A stretch of DNA of 41,814 nt, taken from the NCBI GenBank assembly GCA_002937775.1, contig PTKO01000008.1, positions 1 through 41,814 on the forward strand. The letters run 5' to 3'. Numbering within the stretch: the first letter of the stretch is position 1; each line of letters starts with the position of its first letter. The notes below the pieces were generated by a model. It worked only from the letters and a program-made list of their open reading frames with translations, had not been told where the DNA came from and made no database searches. A program made the position numbers and the translations under genes. The DNA comes from Alphaproteobacteria bacterium MarineAlpha6_Bin4. Its GTDB lineage: Bacteria; Pseudomonadota; Alphaproteobacteria; GCA-002720895. Positions 18,144 through 28,645 of this stretch are shown here, piece by piece.

Positions 18144-20447
18144 ATGGTTTTAAAATTTAATTCCTCAAATTACACTCAATTACCTTTTTTTAAAAGGAAA
18201 CTTCTAGAAACTATTGGTTTAATACTTTTAATTTTAAGTTTAGGAGTAGCTGCTTCTATACTTACCTTTGATGTTAATGATACTTCTTTTTCATATATAT
18301 CTGATAATAATAATTCAAATAATATACTTGGAAAATATGGGGCATATACCTCTGATTTATTGATAAGATTATTTGGAGCATCCTCAATTATTATTTTTTT
18401 AATTGGTTCTGCATGGGGTTTAAAATTATTTATACATAAAAAAATAACTTTTTTTTGGCTTAGATTAATATTTGTTCCAATTACTTTAATCTCAACATCT
18501 ACATTTTTAAATATTGAAAATATATTTAATTCAAGTCTAGAAGGCGGGGGGATATTAGGAAAATACACTTTTTTATATATACAAAATTTTATGCAAGATA
18601 TTAAGTTTGAAATTGATCAAATTTATATTGCAATTTCATTCTTTATAATTTCTTTTTCTTCATTTAATTTTACTTTAGGATTGAATCAGTCCGACTGGAT
18701 AAAAATTAGTAATTATATTTTTTCATTTTCAAAACATTTAATTTCTTATCTTATAAAATTTTTAAATATTTTAATCTTAAATATGAATAAATTTTATTCT
18801 TTTCTAAAACCTATTATTTCAAAATTTTTTTTAAAACGAAATGGTATCAATACAGATTCTAATAATAGTTCTGATGATTTATTTTCTGAAAAAAATATTA
18901 CTACAAAACCAGGAAAACTATTAAGAGAGTCAGTAGAGCCTAAATTTAATTTTGGTGAAGAAAATGATTATAAATTACCAAAATTAGATCTTTTAGAAGA
19001 AGGTGAAAAAAAAACAAAAACAAATAAATATAATAAAGATTTACTAGAGCAAAATGCAAAATTGTTAGAAAATGTTATTAAAGAATTTAAATTAGATGCA
19101 AAAGTTATAGGAATTTATCCAGGTCCTATAGTTACTTTATATGAATTAGAACCAGCTCCAGGCATTCAAACAAAAAAAATTATTAATTTATCGGATGATA
19201 TTGCAAGATCAATGAGCGCTGAATCTGCCAGAATCTCTAATGTAAAAAATAAAAATGCAGTAGGAGTGGAATTGCCTAATCAAGAAAGAGAAGTTGTAAA
19301 TTTAAAAGAGATATTTGGAAATAAGGATTTTGATACAAGTAATGCTAAGTTGCCTTTAGTTTTTGGGAAAGATATTTCAGGAAAAAACGTAATTCAAGAT
19401 TTGAACAAAATGCCTCACCTTTTAATAGCAGGTACAACCGGTTCAGGAAAATCTGTTGGGCTAAATGCAATGATTTTATCAATCTTATATTCTCTTACAC
19501 CTGACCAATGTAAATTTATAATGATAGATCCTAAAATGTTAGAACTATCGGTATATGATGAAATACCACATCTTATTACCCCAGTTGTCACAGATTCAAA
19601 GAAAGCCATTTTTAGCTTAAAATGGGCAGTAGATGAAATGGAAAAGAGATATAAGCTTATGTCAAAAATTGGAGTTAGGAATATAGAGTCATATAACGAA
19701 AAAATAAAAGATAAAAAAATAAATGGGGAAGTTATCATGGAAAAAATTCAAACAAGCTTTGATAGTCAAACTGGAAAACCAATATTTGAGGAAAAAAGAA
19801 TAAATTTTAAAAATTTACCTTATATTGTAGTAATTATAGATGAAATCGCTGATCTAATGGCGGTATCTGGCAAAGATGTAGAAGTATGTATACAAAGACT
19901 ATCTCAAATGGCAAGAGCAGCTGGAATTCATTTAATAGTAGCTACTCAAAGACCTACAACTGATGTTATAACAGGAACTATAAAAGCAAATTTTTCTCAT
20001 AGAATAAGTTATCAAGTCGCAACTAGCATAGATAGTAGAACAATTATAGATGACAGGGGAGCAGAATATTTATTAGGTCAAGGAGATATGCTTTATAGAT
20101 TAGGAGCAGGCAATGTTAGAAGAGTTCATGGACCATTTGTAAGTGATAATGAGGTAATAAGAATAGTAAAATTTTTAAAATCTCAAGGAAAACCTTCATA
20201 TATAGAAGGAGTTACAGATGACAAACAAAAGCAAATAAATAATGAAAACATGGAAGATGTCGATGAATTTTATAATGAAGCTGTCAAATTAGTTATATCT
20301 AAAAAAAGAGCATCTACAAGTTTAATACAAAGACATTTTCAAATTGGATATAATAGAGCTGCAAGAATAATAGAAAAAATGGAAGAAAATAATATTGTTA
20401 CTGAAGCAGATAGAATTGGCAGACGCGAAGTTTTAATAAATAAGTAA
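18144..20447 (+). CDS. ftsK: DNA translocase FtsK
   Basis: N-terminal TM segments; LIAGTTGSGKSVGLNAMILSILY; PYIVVIIDEIADLMAVSGKDVE; ATQRPTTDVITGTIKANFSHRISYQV; C-terminal gamma-like domain. Confidence 0.97.
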   Translation: MVLKFNSSNYTQLPFFKRKLLETIGLILLILSLGVAASILTFDVNDTSFSYISDNNNSNNILGKYGAYTSDLLIRLFGASSIIIFLIGSAWGLKLFIHKKITFFWLRLIFVPITLISTSTFLNIENIFNSSLEGGGILGKYTFLYIQNFMQDIKFEIDQIYIAISFFIISFSSFNFTLGLNQSDWIKISNYIFSFSKHLISYLIKFLNILILNMNKFYSFLKPIISKFFLKRNGINTDSNNSSDDLFSEKNITTKPGKLLRESVEPKFNFGEENDYKLPKLDLLEEGEKKTKTNKYNKDLLEQNAKLLENVIKEFKLDAKVIGIYPGPIVTLYELEPAPGIQTKKIINLSDDIARSMSAESARISNVKNKNAVGVELPNQEREVVNLKEIFGNKDFDTSNAKLPLVFGKDISGKNVIQDLNKMPHLLIAGTTGSGKSVGLNAMILSILYSLTPDQCKFIMIDPKMLELSVYDEIPHLITPVVTDSKKAIFSLKWAVDEMEKRYKLMSKIGVRNIESYNEKIKDKKINGEVIMEKIQTSFDSQTGKPIFEEKRINFKNLPYIVVIIDEIADLMAVSGKDVEVCIQRLSQMARAAGIHLIVATQRPTTDVITGTIKANFSHRISYQVATSIDSRTIIDDRGAEYLLGQGDMLYRLGAGNVRRVHGPFVSDNEVIRIVKFLKSQGKPSYIEGVTDDKQKQINNENMEDVDEFYNEAVKLVISKKRASTSLIQRHFQIGYNRAARIIEKMEENNIVTEADRIGRREVLINK

Positions 20448-20452
20448 AAAAA

Positions 20453-21037
20453 TTGAAAAAAATAGTTTTATATAGTTTTTTAATATTTTTTTCTTTCAGT
20501 CAAAAAAAAATTTTTTCCCTCGATGATCAATTAATTTATCAATTAGAAAATTATTTAAATAAATTCAATAATATTTCATCACAATTTATTCAAAGTTCTC
20601 CTAACGGAAAACAAGAAAGTGGAATAATTTTAATATCTAAACCTGGAAAACTAAGAATTGAATATAAAAATGATAGTAAACTTTTAATAATTGCTGATGG
20701 GAAATGGCTACACTATTTTGATATTGATCTAAACGAAATACAATCAGTTGTAATTGAAAAAAGTCCAGCTTGGATTCTTTTAAAAGGAAAAATAAATTTA
20801 AAAAAAGATTTTAATGTACAAAAATTATCAAAAAATAAAGGTAAAATTACTCTTACTTTAACTGATAAAAATATTGAAAATTTTAAGAAAGTTGAATTAA
20901 TTTTTTCCTCAACTCCTTTAAAATTAAAAAAATGGATTATAACTGATAATCAAGAGGGTGAAACAATAGTAGCATTAATAAATACAAAAAAAGTAAAAAG
21001 ATTTAGCTCCAAAACTTTCAAATTAATAGAAAATTAA
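20453..21037 (+). CDS. lolA: Outer-membrane lipoprotein carrier protein LolA
   Basis: Signal peptide; ISSQFIQSSPNGKQESGIILISKPGKLRIEYKN...DGKWLHYFD; directly after ftsK. Confidence 0.85.
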   Translation: MKKIVLYSFLIFFSFSQKKIFSLDDQLIYQLENYLNKFNNISSQFIQSSPNGKQESGIILISKPGKLRIEYKNDSKLLIIADGKWLHYFDIDLNEIQSVVIEKSPAWILLKGKINLKKDFNVQKLSKNKGKITLTLTDKNIENFKKVELIFSSTPLKLKKWIITDNQEGETIVALINTKKVKRFSSKTFKLIEN

Positions 21038-21681
21038 AACATTTTATAAGAATTATTATTAGAACTTATAAAAGCTTTTACTCCAAAATTTGTTTTAATT
21101 TTTTTTCTTAATCTATAAATATGAGTTTCAAGAGTTCTTGTTTTAACTTTACTATTAAATCCCCAAACATTTTTTAACAAATCACTTTTTTTAATAAATT
21201 TTTTCTTACTTATTAAATATTCTAAAATTTCACATTCTTTTTCTGTTAACAATATTTTTTTGTTTTTGCAAAAAATAGTCCTTTGTAACTTTTTAAAAAT
21301 TAAACCATTTTTTAAAAGAAATCTTTTTTTTTTAATATTTTTTTTTTTTGGCTTAACTAAAATTGCAAGAAGCCTATTAATAATAAGTGGTTTTTTTAAA
21401 CAATATGATGAAAAATTGTGTTTAACATCATTATTTTTTTCCATAATTTGAATTATTTTATTATTTGGTTTATTTTTAAATAAACTCATGATTACATTGA
21501 AAGAATTTAATTTAGGATTAAGTGAACTAATAATAATGTAATCGAAATTTTTTTTTTCTAAAATTTTTTTTACACTATTAACAGAAGATAAAAAAATTAA
21601 ATTAAATTTTTTTTTTAATTCTAGTGAAGAAAAAAAATTTTCTTTAAGCAAAAAATTGTTTTCAACTATTAATACATTCAT
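21034..21681 (-). CDS. OmpR-family response-regulator-like protein with degenerate receiver domain
   Basis: C-terminal winged helix LLTEKECEILEYLISKKKFIKKSDLLKNVWGF...TRTLETHIYRLRKKI; receiver lacks the phospho-Asp (FDYIIISSLNP). Confidence 0.8.
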   Translation of the reverse strand: MNVLIVENNFLLKENFFSSLELKKKFNLIFLSSVNSVKKILEKKNFDYIIISSLNPKLNSFNVIMSLFKNKPNNKIIQIMEKNNDVKHNFSSYCLKKPLIINRLLAILVKPKKKNIKKKRFLLKNGLIFKKLQRTIFCKNKKILLTEKECEILEYLISKKKFIKKSDLLKNVWGFNSKVKTRTLETHIYRLRKKIKTNFGVKAFISSNNNSYKMF

Positions 21682-21791
21682 ATTTATTCTTATTTTATAA
21701 TTTAAGGAGTAAATATATTATAAATATAATAAATTAAAAAAGAATTAAATATTTTTTTTTATTGAAAACTATTTTTAAAATAAAAAAGTGA

Positions 21792-22280
21792 ATGGAAATT
21801 TTAATAAAAACTCCTGGTATAATTAAATTTGGTAAATATTATTTCAAATGCCTTATAGGTAAAAATGGAATAACATTTAATAAAAAGGAAGGAGATTTAA
21901 AAACACCTAAAGGCACCTTTAATTTAAGATATGTTATGTATAGAGCTGATAAGATAAAAAAACCTAAAACAAAATTACCTATTTTTAAAATAAAAAAAAA
22001 ACATATTTGTTGCGATAATATAGAAGACTCAAATTATAATAAAATATTTGAAACTAATAACTTTGATTTAGGAGAAAGACTTTGGAGAAATGATAGTATT
22101 TACGATATCTTAATTGTGATTGGATACAATCATCTTCCAGTAATCAAAGGTAAAGGTAGTGCAATTTTTTTACATTTGTCAGAAAAAACAAAAAATTCAA
22201 CTGAAGGATGTATAGCAGTCAGAAAAAAAATAATGTTTAATATATTAAAATATGATGTGAGAAAAATTAAGATAACTTAA
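21792..22280 (+). CDS. L,D-transpeptidase (YkuD) family protein
   Basis: GITFNKKEGDLKTPKGTFNL...VIGYNHLPVIKGKGSAIFLHLSEKTKNSTEGCIAV. Confidence 0.85.
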   Translation: MEILIKTPGIIKFGKYYFKCLIGKNGITFNKKEGDLKTPKGTFNLRYVMYRADKIKKPKTKLPIFKIKKKHICCDNIEDSNYNKIFETNNFDLGERLWRNDSIYDILIVIGYNHLPVIKGKGSAIFLHLSEKTKNSTEGCIAVRKKIMFNILKYDVRKIKIT

Positions 22281-22283
22281 GGA

Positions 22284-22775
22284 TTATTTTTTATTTTTAA
22301 AAAAAATTACTAAATTTGTATAAATACTATCAGACAAAACACTTAAATTTTTTTGCCTCGCATCCTTTTCTGCAACTAAAGTCGCATATACAGATTCTAC
22401 AACATCAAAACTTGATTTAGACTTAATTTCCTGCTTTAAAATAATTTCACCGCTTTTTATTTCTATAAGAGAATATCTTGCGGTATTTTCAAGATCTGTT
22501 CTTGTTGCAGACATATCTTTTCGAAATGCTAATTCTTCTTTACTTTCAGATAAATCAACAACAAGATTATATTTTGTTATTACTCTTTCTCTTTCTGGAT
22601 TTATTTGATTTAATAGTGAATTCTTTAAAATTTGTCCTGATCTATTTTTTATATTTTTTACTGAAACTGAAAGTATTTGTTTATTTGCATATGTGTTATC
22701 TGAGTAAATTGGTTGATAACCACAACTATGAAAAACAAAAAATAAAAGGAACAATAATAATTTTATTTTATTCAT
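22284..22775 (-). CDS. lptE: LPS-assembly lipoprotein LptE
   Basis: Lipobox-like FHSCGYQPIYS; located directly downstream of leuS. Confidence 0.82.
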   Translation of the reverse strand: MNKIKLLLFLLFFVFHSCGYQPIYSDNTYANKQILSVSVKNIKNRSGQILKNSLLNQINPERERVITKYNLVVDLSESKEELAFRKDMSATRTDLENTARYSLIEIKSGEIILKQEIKSKSSFDVVESVYATLVAEKDARQKNLSVLSDSIYTNLVIFFKNKK

Positions 22776-25295
22776 TTATATAACTATATTTGCCACTCTG
22801 TTTTTCACTATAATTATTTTTTTTGGTTTATTATTCCCAATTATCTTAATTATTTTTGGTAAAGATAAAGCTTTTTTTTGAATTTCTGAAATATCTGTAT
22901 TAAAAGGAAGTTCAAGAGTTTCCTTTAGTTTGCCATTTATTTGAATAGCAACTACTATTTTTTCAACTTTTAAGAATTTTTTATCTGCAACTGGCCATTT
23001 ACTTTTAATTATAAAATCATTATTTCCCATCACATGCCACATTTCCTCTGTTATATGTGGTATCATTGGACTAAAAATTTTAATTATATTTTCAATTAAA
23101 TGCTTAAATAATTGGTTGTTTTTCCTTAGTTCTTCCTCTTTATTAAATAATAAATTTGTAAATTCTCTTATTCTTGCAATTGCTCTATTAAATCTAAAAT
23201 TTTCATAATCTGATGTTACATCATGTATCATCTTATTTAGATCTGAAATATATTTGTTATTTTTTAAGAAATCATTTTTATTAATTTTTACTTTTGATAA
23301 ATCTTTTGAATTTCTTTTTATTAAATCCCACAACTTATTTAAATATTTAAATGAGCCTTTAATTCCAGTATCTGTCCATTCTAAGTCCTTTTCTGGAGGA
23401 CTATCAGAAAGCATAAATAATCTTGCCGTATCTGCACCATACTTGTTTAGTATTAAATCTGGATCAACTACATTTTTTTTTGACTTACTCATTTTTTCAC
23501 TTTTACCAATTATTATTTTATTTTCGTTTTTTTGTTCTCCTGATTCTGGAGGCTTAATCCATTCTCCTTTTTTATTTTTATATGTTTTATGACAAACCAT
23601 TCCTTGAGTTAGTAAGTTCTCAAATGGTTCTTTAATACTTAATAGACCACAATCATATAAAGCTCTTGTAAAAAATCTTGAATATAAAAGATGAAGTATT
23701 GCGTGTTCTATTCCACCTATATATTGATCTACTGGAAGCCAATATTCAGCTTCTTTTTTTTCTATAATATCTTTTGATTTTGGAGAACAGAATCTTGCAA
23801 AATACCACGAAGATTCAAAAAAAGTATCAAAGGTTTCAGTTTCTCTTATTGCATCCTCTCCAGTCTTAGAATATTTTGTATACTTCCAATCTGAATGATC
23901 TTTTAATGGGTTTTGACTTTTTGAAAAATCTACGTCTTCGGGGAGAATTATTGGCAAATCATCTTCTGTTGCTGGAACAGACTCTCCATTTTTTAAGTAC
24001 ATAATAGGAATTGGACAACCCCAATATCTTTGCCTTGATATGCTCCAATCTTTTAATCTATAAATTATTTCGGTTTTTGCTTTCTTGCTTTTAATTAGAA
24101 ATTTAGATATTTTTTCTTGAGCTTTTTTTATATTTAATCCATTTAAAAATTCTGAATTAATAAGTTTTCCATCACCAGTATATGCTTTATCTAATTTAAA
24201 ATTTTCGGTTGGTTTTATTACTTGTTTTATTGGTAAATTATATTTTACAGCAAAATCAAAATCTCTTTGATCATGTGCTGGACAACCAAAAACAGCTCCA
24301 CTTCCATATTCCATAATAATAAAGTTAGCTACATAAACTGGTATTTTTTTTTTTGTAATTGGATGTAATGCACTAAATGGTAGTTTAATACCTAGCTTTT
24401 CTAGTTTTTCAAATTCTTCTTCTTGTAAATTTAAATTGCTTTGACATTTTTTTATGAAATTTTTTATTTCTTTATTTTTATTTGCATAAGTTTTTGCAAT
24501 CGGATGTTCAGACGAAAGAGCAATAAAAGAAGCTCCAAATAATGTATCAGGTCTAGTAGTAAAAACTTCTACGTCTTTTTCTTTATTATCTAAACTAAAC
24601 TTTATTTTTAATCCTTTTGATTCACCAATCCAATTTCTTTGCATTGTTTTTACTTGTTCCGGCCAAAATTTTAGGTCTTTTAATGATTTTTCTAAATCTT
24701 TTGCATATTTAGTTATTTTCAAAAACCACTGAGACATTAATTTTTTTTCTACAATTGCTCCCGACCTCCAACCTTTACCATCGATTACTTGTTCATTAGC
24801 TAAGACACATTTTTCTATTGGATCCCAGTTGACATAACTTGATTTTTTATAAACCAATCCTTTTTTATAAAACTCTAAGAATATTTTTTGTTCATGCTTA
24901 TAATAATTATCATCTGAAGTGGATAATTCTCTATCCCAATCATAAGAAAACCCCATTTTTTTTAACTGTGTTTTCATTGTATTAATATTTTTTAGTGTCC
25001 AATCTTTTGGATGTACTTTATTTTCTCTTGCTGCGTTTTCAGCTGGTAGTCCAAAAGAATCCCAACCCATTGGATGTAATACATTAAAACCATTGCTATA
25101 TTTAAATCTAGCAATTACATCGCCTAGAGTATAATTTCTCACATGACCCATATGTAACTTCCCAGAAGGATAGGGAAACATTTCTAAAACATAATATTTC
25201 TTTTTATTTTTTTCTGGCTCTACTTTGAATATCTTTTTCGATTCCCATTCATTTTGCCAATTTTCTTCAATTTTCCTGAAGTCGTAGTTTTCCAT
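22776..25295 (-). CDS. leuS: Leucyl-tRNA synthetase
   Basis: [44 protein letters not shown]. Confidence 0.98.
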   Translation of the reverse strand: MENYDFRKIEENWQNEWESKKIFKVEPEKNKKKYYVLEMFPYPSGKLHMGHVRNYTLGDVIARFKYSNGFNVLHPMGWDSFGLPAENAARENKVHPKDWTLKNINTMKTQLKKMGFSYDWDRELSTSDDNYYKHEQKIFLEFYKKGLVYKKSSYVNWDPIEKCVLANEQVIDGKGWRSGAIVEKKLMSQWFLKITKYAKDLEKSLKDLKFWPEQVKTMQRNWIGESKGLKIKFSLDNKEKDVEVFTTRPDTLFGASFIALSSEHPIAKTYANKNKEIKNFIKKCQSNLNLQEEEFEKLEKLGIKLPFSALHPITKKKIPVYVANFIIMEYGSGAVFGCPAHDQRDFDFAVKYNLPIKQVIKPTENFKLDKAYTGDGKLINSEFLNGLNIKKAQEKISKFLIKSKKAKTEIIYRLKDWSISRQRYWGCPIPIMYLKNGESVPATEDDLPIILPEDVDFSKSQNPLKDHSDWKYTKYSKTGEDAIRETETFDTFFESSWYFARFCSPKSKDIIEKKEAEYWLPVDQYIGGIEHAILHLLYSRFFTRALYDCGLLSIKEPFENLLTQGMVCHKTYKNKKGEWIKPPESGEQKNENKIIIGKSEKMSKSKKNVVDPDLILNKYGADTARLFMLSDSPPEKDLEWTDTGIKGSFKYLNKLWDLIKRNSKDLSKVKINKNDFLKNNKYISDLNKMIHDVTSDYENFRFNRAIARIREFTNLLFNKEEELRKNNQLFKHLIENIIKIFSPMIPHITEEMWHVMGNNDFIIKSKWPVADKKFLKVEKIVVAIQINGKLKETLELPFNTDISEIQKKALSLPKIIKIIGNNKPKKIIIVKNRVANIVI

Positions 25296-25307
25296 AATAA
25301 TTAAAAT

Positions 25308-25724
25308 CTATTGATATGATTCTTCTAATCTTAATGCTTTTTCCATAATTTTTATTTTAAGATTAGCATTAAATGCCCTACTAGCCTGTTGTCTTTGCCA
25401 TACCCCACTTTTATTGACTTCTTTCTCAGTAAAAATTTTTATATTTTCTTCAATTAATTTAGATCCCATAATATAAATGGATATTCTAAATCTTGTATTT
25501 GGATTTTTCTTACTTGTTATCCAACCTGTAATTATATTACCTTCGCTCAAATTTTCATTTATGTCCGCATAGTTTTTAAATAAATCTTTAGAAGCTAACC
25601 AGAGATATTCGTTTATTTTTAATTTTTCAAACTTATTTGTTTCTTCACCAAAACCAAAAATATTTATTTTACTACATCCTGTGATTAAAAAAAATATAGA
25701 TAAAATTAATATAACTTTTTTCAT
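25308..25724 (-). CDS. DUF3576-like lipoprotein
   Basis: Lipobox LITGCSK; NEYLWLASKDLF...GWITSKKNPNTRFRISIYIMG; upstream of leuS. Confidence 0.75.
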   Translation of the reverse strand: MKKVILILSIFFLITGCSKINIFGFGEETNKFEKLKINEYLWLASKDLFKNYADINENLSEGNIITGWITSKKNPNTRFRISIYIMGSKLIEENIKIFTEKEVNKSGVWQRQQASRAFNANLKIKIMEKALRLEESYQ

Positions 25725-26356
25725 TATTTACCCCTTTGGAATGCGTAACCTATAATACCAGTTTTAGACAAAGATTTTACATTTTTTAGATTTATTCCTC
25801 CTAATGCATAAATTGGTAGCTCTATCTTTTGTAAAATTTTGTTTAATTTTTTTAACCCTAAATTTTTAACCTTTGGATGGCTTTTACTAGGAAAAATTGG
25901 AGATAATAAAGCTGCATCAATACCAAAACATTCTGCTTTTTTTATAGATTTAAGGCTATGGGCAGCAGAGGTAATAATTTTATTTTTCCTCGATTTTATT
26001 TTTTTGATGGCAATTTTATTAATTATATTTTTATTAAGCATATATTCAGGAAAATGTATCCCATCTGCATTGATTTTTTCAGCCAATTTTATATCTGATC
26101 CAATTAATAATTTTATTTTTTTCATTTTACAAAATTTTAATAGTTGTTTGGCAATTTTATTTCTATCTTTTGAATTATATGATCTTAGCAAAAGAGCTGA
26201 TTTTTTTGGTATTTTTAAATTCATAAATTTTTTTTTATCAAAAAAATTATCATTAAAAATTAAGATCACTTTTGGAAGTTTATTATCTTTTGCTTTAATA
26301 TTTTTTAGGTAATCTAAAAGCTTATTAATTTTTATATATGGATTCAAAGATAGCAT
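25724..26356 (-). CDS. Thiamine-phosphate synthase/TenI-like TIM-barrel protein
   Basis: KINADGIHFPEYML; AAHSLKSIKKAECFGIDAALLSPIFPSKSHP...LGLKKLNKI...PIYALGGIN. Confidence 0.78.
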   Translation of the reverse strand: MLSLNPYIKINKLLDYLKNIKAKDNKLPKVILIFNDNFFDKKKFMNLKIPKKSALLLRSYNSKDRNKIAKQLLKFCKMKKIKLLIGSDIKLAEKINADGIHFPEYMLNKNIINKIAIKKIKSRKNKIITSAAHSLKSIKKAECFGIDAALLSPIFPSKSHPKVKNLGLKKLNKILQKIELPIYALGGINLKNVKSLSKTGIIGYAFQRGK

Positions 26357-26378
26357 TTATAATAATTGTAATAAAAAA

Positions 26379-27062
26379 ATGGAAAATCAAAAAGTTTTAA
26401 AAAATATTAATTTGGTAAAAAAAAAAATTATTGATGTTTCTAAAGAATCAATTGATTTAAAATTAAAAAAAAAATTAAATACCAAAATAATTGCTATTTC
26501 AAAAAGACAACCTTTAGATAGAATTATTGAAGCATTAAATTCAAATCATAAAATATTTGGTGAAAATCAAATTCAAGAGACATTAAATAAGTGGCCAAAT
26601 CTTAAAAAAAAATATAATGATGTTGAACTTCATCTTGTTGGACCTTTGCAAAGTAACAAAGTTAAAGACGCTATTTCAATTTTTGATGTAATTCAAACGC
26701 TAGACAGAGAAAAAATTGCCAAAGCTTTAAAAAATGAGGAAGATAAGCAAAAAAAAAAAATTTCATATATGATACAAATCAATACAGGCGAAGAAATGCA
26801 AAAATCTGGTGTCATGCCTGATGATGTAGATAATTTTTTTAAATTATGTAAAGAAGATCTTAAATTAAATATTCAAGGTCTAATGTGTATACCGCCATAC
26901 GGAGAGGATCCTTCAATTCACTTTGCTTATCTTAGAAAAAAAGGATTAGAATATAATCTCCCCTACTTAAGTATGGGTATGAGCGAGGATTATGATAAAG
27001 CAATTCTTTTTGGAGCCACGCATATAAGAGTTGGTACAGCAATCTTTGGAAAAAGACCTTAA
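26379..27062 (+). CDS. YggS-family PLP homeostasis protein
   Basis: IIAISKRQPLDRIIEAL...FGENQIQE...LHLVGPLQSNKVK...QINTGEEMQKSGV...GLMCIPP...LSMGMSEDYDKAI..GATHIRVGTAIFG. Confidence 0.93.
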   Translation: MENQKVLKNINLVKKKIIDVSKESIDLKLKKKLNTKIIAISKRQPLDRIIEALNSNHKIFGENQIQETLNKWPNLKKKYNDVELHLVGPLQSNKVKDAISIFDVIQTLDREKIAKALKNEEDKQKKKISYMIQINTGEEMQKSGVMPDDVDNFFKLCKEDLKLNIQGLMCIPPYGEDPSIHFAYLRKKGLEYNLPYLSMGMSEDYDKAILFGATHIRVGTAIFGKRP

Positions 27063-27072
27063 AAAAAAATAA

Positions 27073-28119
27073 TTAAAATAAATCTTTAAAACTAAATGCG
27101 TACTGCCAACCTAATGTTATCATTTTATCAGATTTCATTTGAAGCCCATCGTAGTATTGATAAATTGGTTCTTTATATTCTATGGCCAGCCGTTGACCTT
27201 TTAATTCTCCTCTTGGAATAATAAAATTTATTCCTCCAGATATGTTGATTTTTCTATTTCCCTGATCTTTAGTAAATACGGGACTCATAAGCATGTTTGA
27301 ATGGTGTGCATGAGCTCCTGATATTTTTCTCCTTAATTTTCCATCTAAACGGCCAGAAATTGACACCCAATCATTTATTAAAAAAGCGGCATACAATGTA
27401 CCTTGGTATTCATCTCCTAGATGATAATCTTTGTTGTTTTGGTAAAATCTCCAGATACCTGAGGTTTGCCATCCCATAGAAATTTTTTCCCATTTTTTAT
27501 AATAACCAACTTTTAAAATCGGATCATATGTTCCGGAACCAAGTTGCATACCATATCCCAAAGTTTTATGAGAATGAGATCCATTCATCATAACCATATC
27601 ATCTTTAACATTAATTTCACCGGTTGGAATGCTTAGACCAAAATTTAAAAGCCAGTTAGAATTGTTATTTTGATTGAAACCATAAAGCCCCATTAATTTT
27701 ATATCTCCTAATCCTCTTGAAGAAACAGTAAAACGATTATTGTCACCTGCTCTTTGACGAACTTGCATTTTTTTATTTAAAATAGGTACCATTAACATTC
27801 CTGTAAGTTGCTTACTAATTCCATACATTGCCCCAAGCATGTGCATATTAGAATGCATTTTAATTGGGGCATTCATAAATTTATAAGACCCATTTGAAGA
27901 AACTGCATCGTCCCTAGATATATCGTGGTTAGCATCTTGTAAGTCTGACATTTCCATTCTCATATAACGATAAGAAAACATTAGTTCGCCTTTTTTATGA
28001 GCATGATCTCCCATTATACCAATTGGCGCGTGCCCATCAGGCCTTCCTACAATACCTATTCCATCGGCAAAACAAATTGTTGGTAACAAGACAATAAAAA
28101 TTAATAAAAATTTATACAT
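27073..28119 (-). CDS. Met/His-rich outer-membrane beta-barrel protein (putative metal-associated)
   Basis: Signal peptide; GIMGDHAHKKGELMFSYRYMRMEMSDL...MHSNMHMLGAMYGI; amphipathic strand pattern; ends in ...WQYAFSFKDLF. Confidence 0.7.
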   Translation of the reverse strand: MYKFLLIFIVLLPTICFADGIGIVGRPDGHAPIGIMGDHAHKKGELMFSYRYMRMEMSDLQDANHDISRDDAVSSNGSYKFMNAPIKMHSNMHMLGAMYGISKQLTGMLMVPILNKKMQVRQRAGDNNRFTVSSRGLGDIKLMGLYGFNQNNNSNWLLNFGLSIPTGEINVKDDMVMMNGSHSHKTLGYGMQLGSGTYDPILKVGYYKKWEKISMGWQTSGIWRFYQNNKDYHLGDEYQGTLYAAFLINDWVSISGRLDGKLRRKISGAHAHHSNMLMSPVFTKDQGNRKINISGGINFIIPRGELKGQRLAIEYKEPIYQYYDGLQMKSDKMITLGWQYAFSFKDLF

Positions 28120-28169
28120 AACGAACCTCCAGATTCAATTAATTATTAAAAAATAAAAAAAAAACTTAA

Positions 28170-28523
28170 TTACGAGATTTGAGGTGGAGATCGTGTCTTT
28201 TGAAAATCTTTTTTAAGAAAATAATGAAAATTTACTAAACTAATTAATTCTGAACTAGTTTTAGTTGGTAGTTCTATAATTGAGTAAAAAAAAGCGTCAT
28301 TACAATCTTTATTAACACCATTTTTAAAAATACAATAGAAACAATTTTCGTCTGATGAATTTTTAGAAGATTTTGAACTTTCATCAATGCTACATAAATA
28401 TCCGTATGTAATCGAATTTTTTTTTAAATCGTTTTTTAGGTCGTTGTAAACATACGATGAATAGGGTAAACAAATTCCAAATAGAAATATTAATATGAAA
28501 AATTTATAAAAGCTTCGGTACAT
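28170..28523 (-). CDS. Small secreted/membrane Cys-containing protein, possibly DUF2946-like
   Basis: N-terminal hydrophobic segment; ENCFYCIFKNG Cys pair; C-terminal TRSPPQIS resembling the RAPP tail of DUF2946 proteins. Confidence 0.45.
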   Translation of the reverse strand: MYRSFYKFFILIFLFGICLPYSSYVYNDLKNDLKKNSITYGYLCSIDESSKSSKNSSDENCFYCIFKNGVNKDCNDAFFYSIIELPTKTSSELISLVNFHYFLKKDFQKTRSPPQIS

Positions 28524-28579
28524 AATAATAAATAATAAAAAGATATAATAAATTATAAAAAAAAAAAAAAAATAAATAC

Positions 28580-28607
28580 TTGACGTTTAGATGAGAATGA
28601 TTATCAT
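28580..28607 (+). promoter_or_regulatory. Sigma-70-type promoter of the TonB receptor gene
   Basis: TTGACG (28580-28585) - 16 nt - TATCAT (28602-28607). Confidence 0.6.
28592..28606. promoter_or_regulatory. Fur box 1
   Basis: TGAGAATGATTATCA, one mismatch to TGATAATNATTATCA; overlaps the predicted -10. Confidence 0.85.
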
Positions 28608-28617
28608 CTTTAATAAA

Positions 28618-28632
28618 TGCGAATGATTATCA
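28618..28632. promoter_or_regulatory. Fur box 2
   Basis: TGCGAATGATTATCA, two mismatches to TGATAATNATTATCA. Confidence 0.75.
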
Positions 28633-28645
28633 TTTCCATTTGAAC

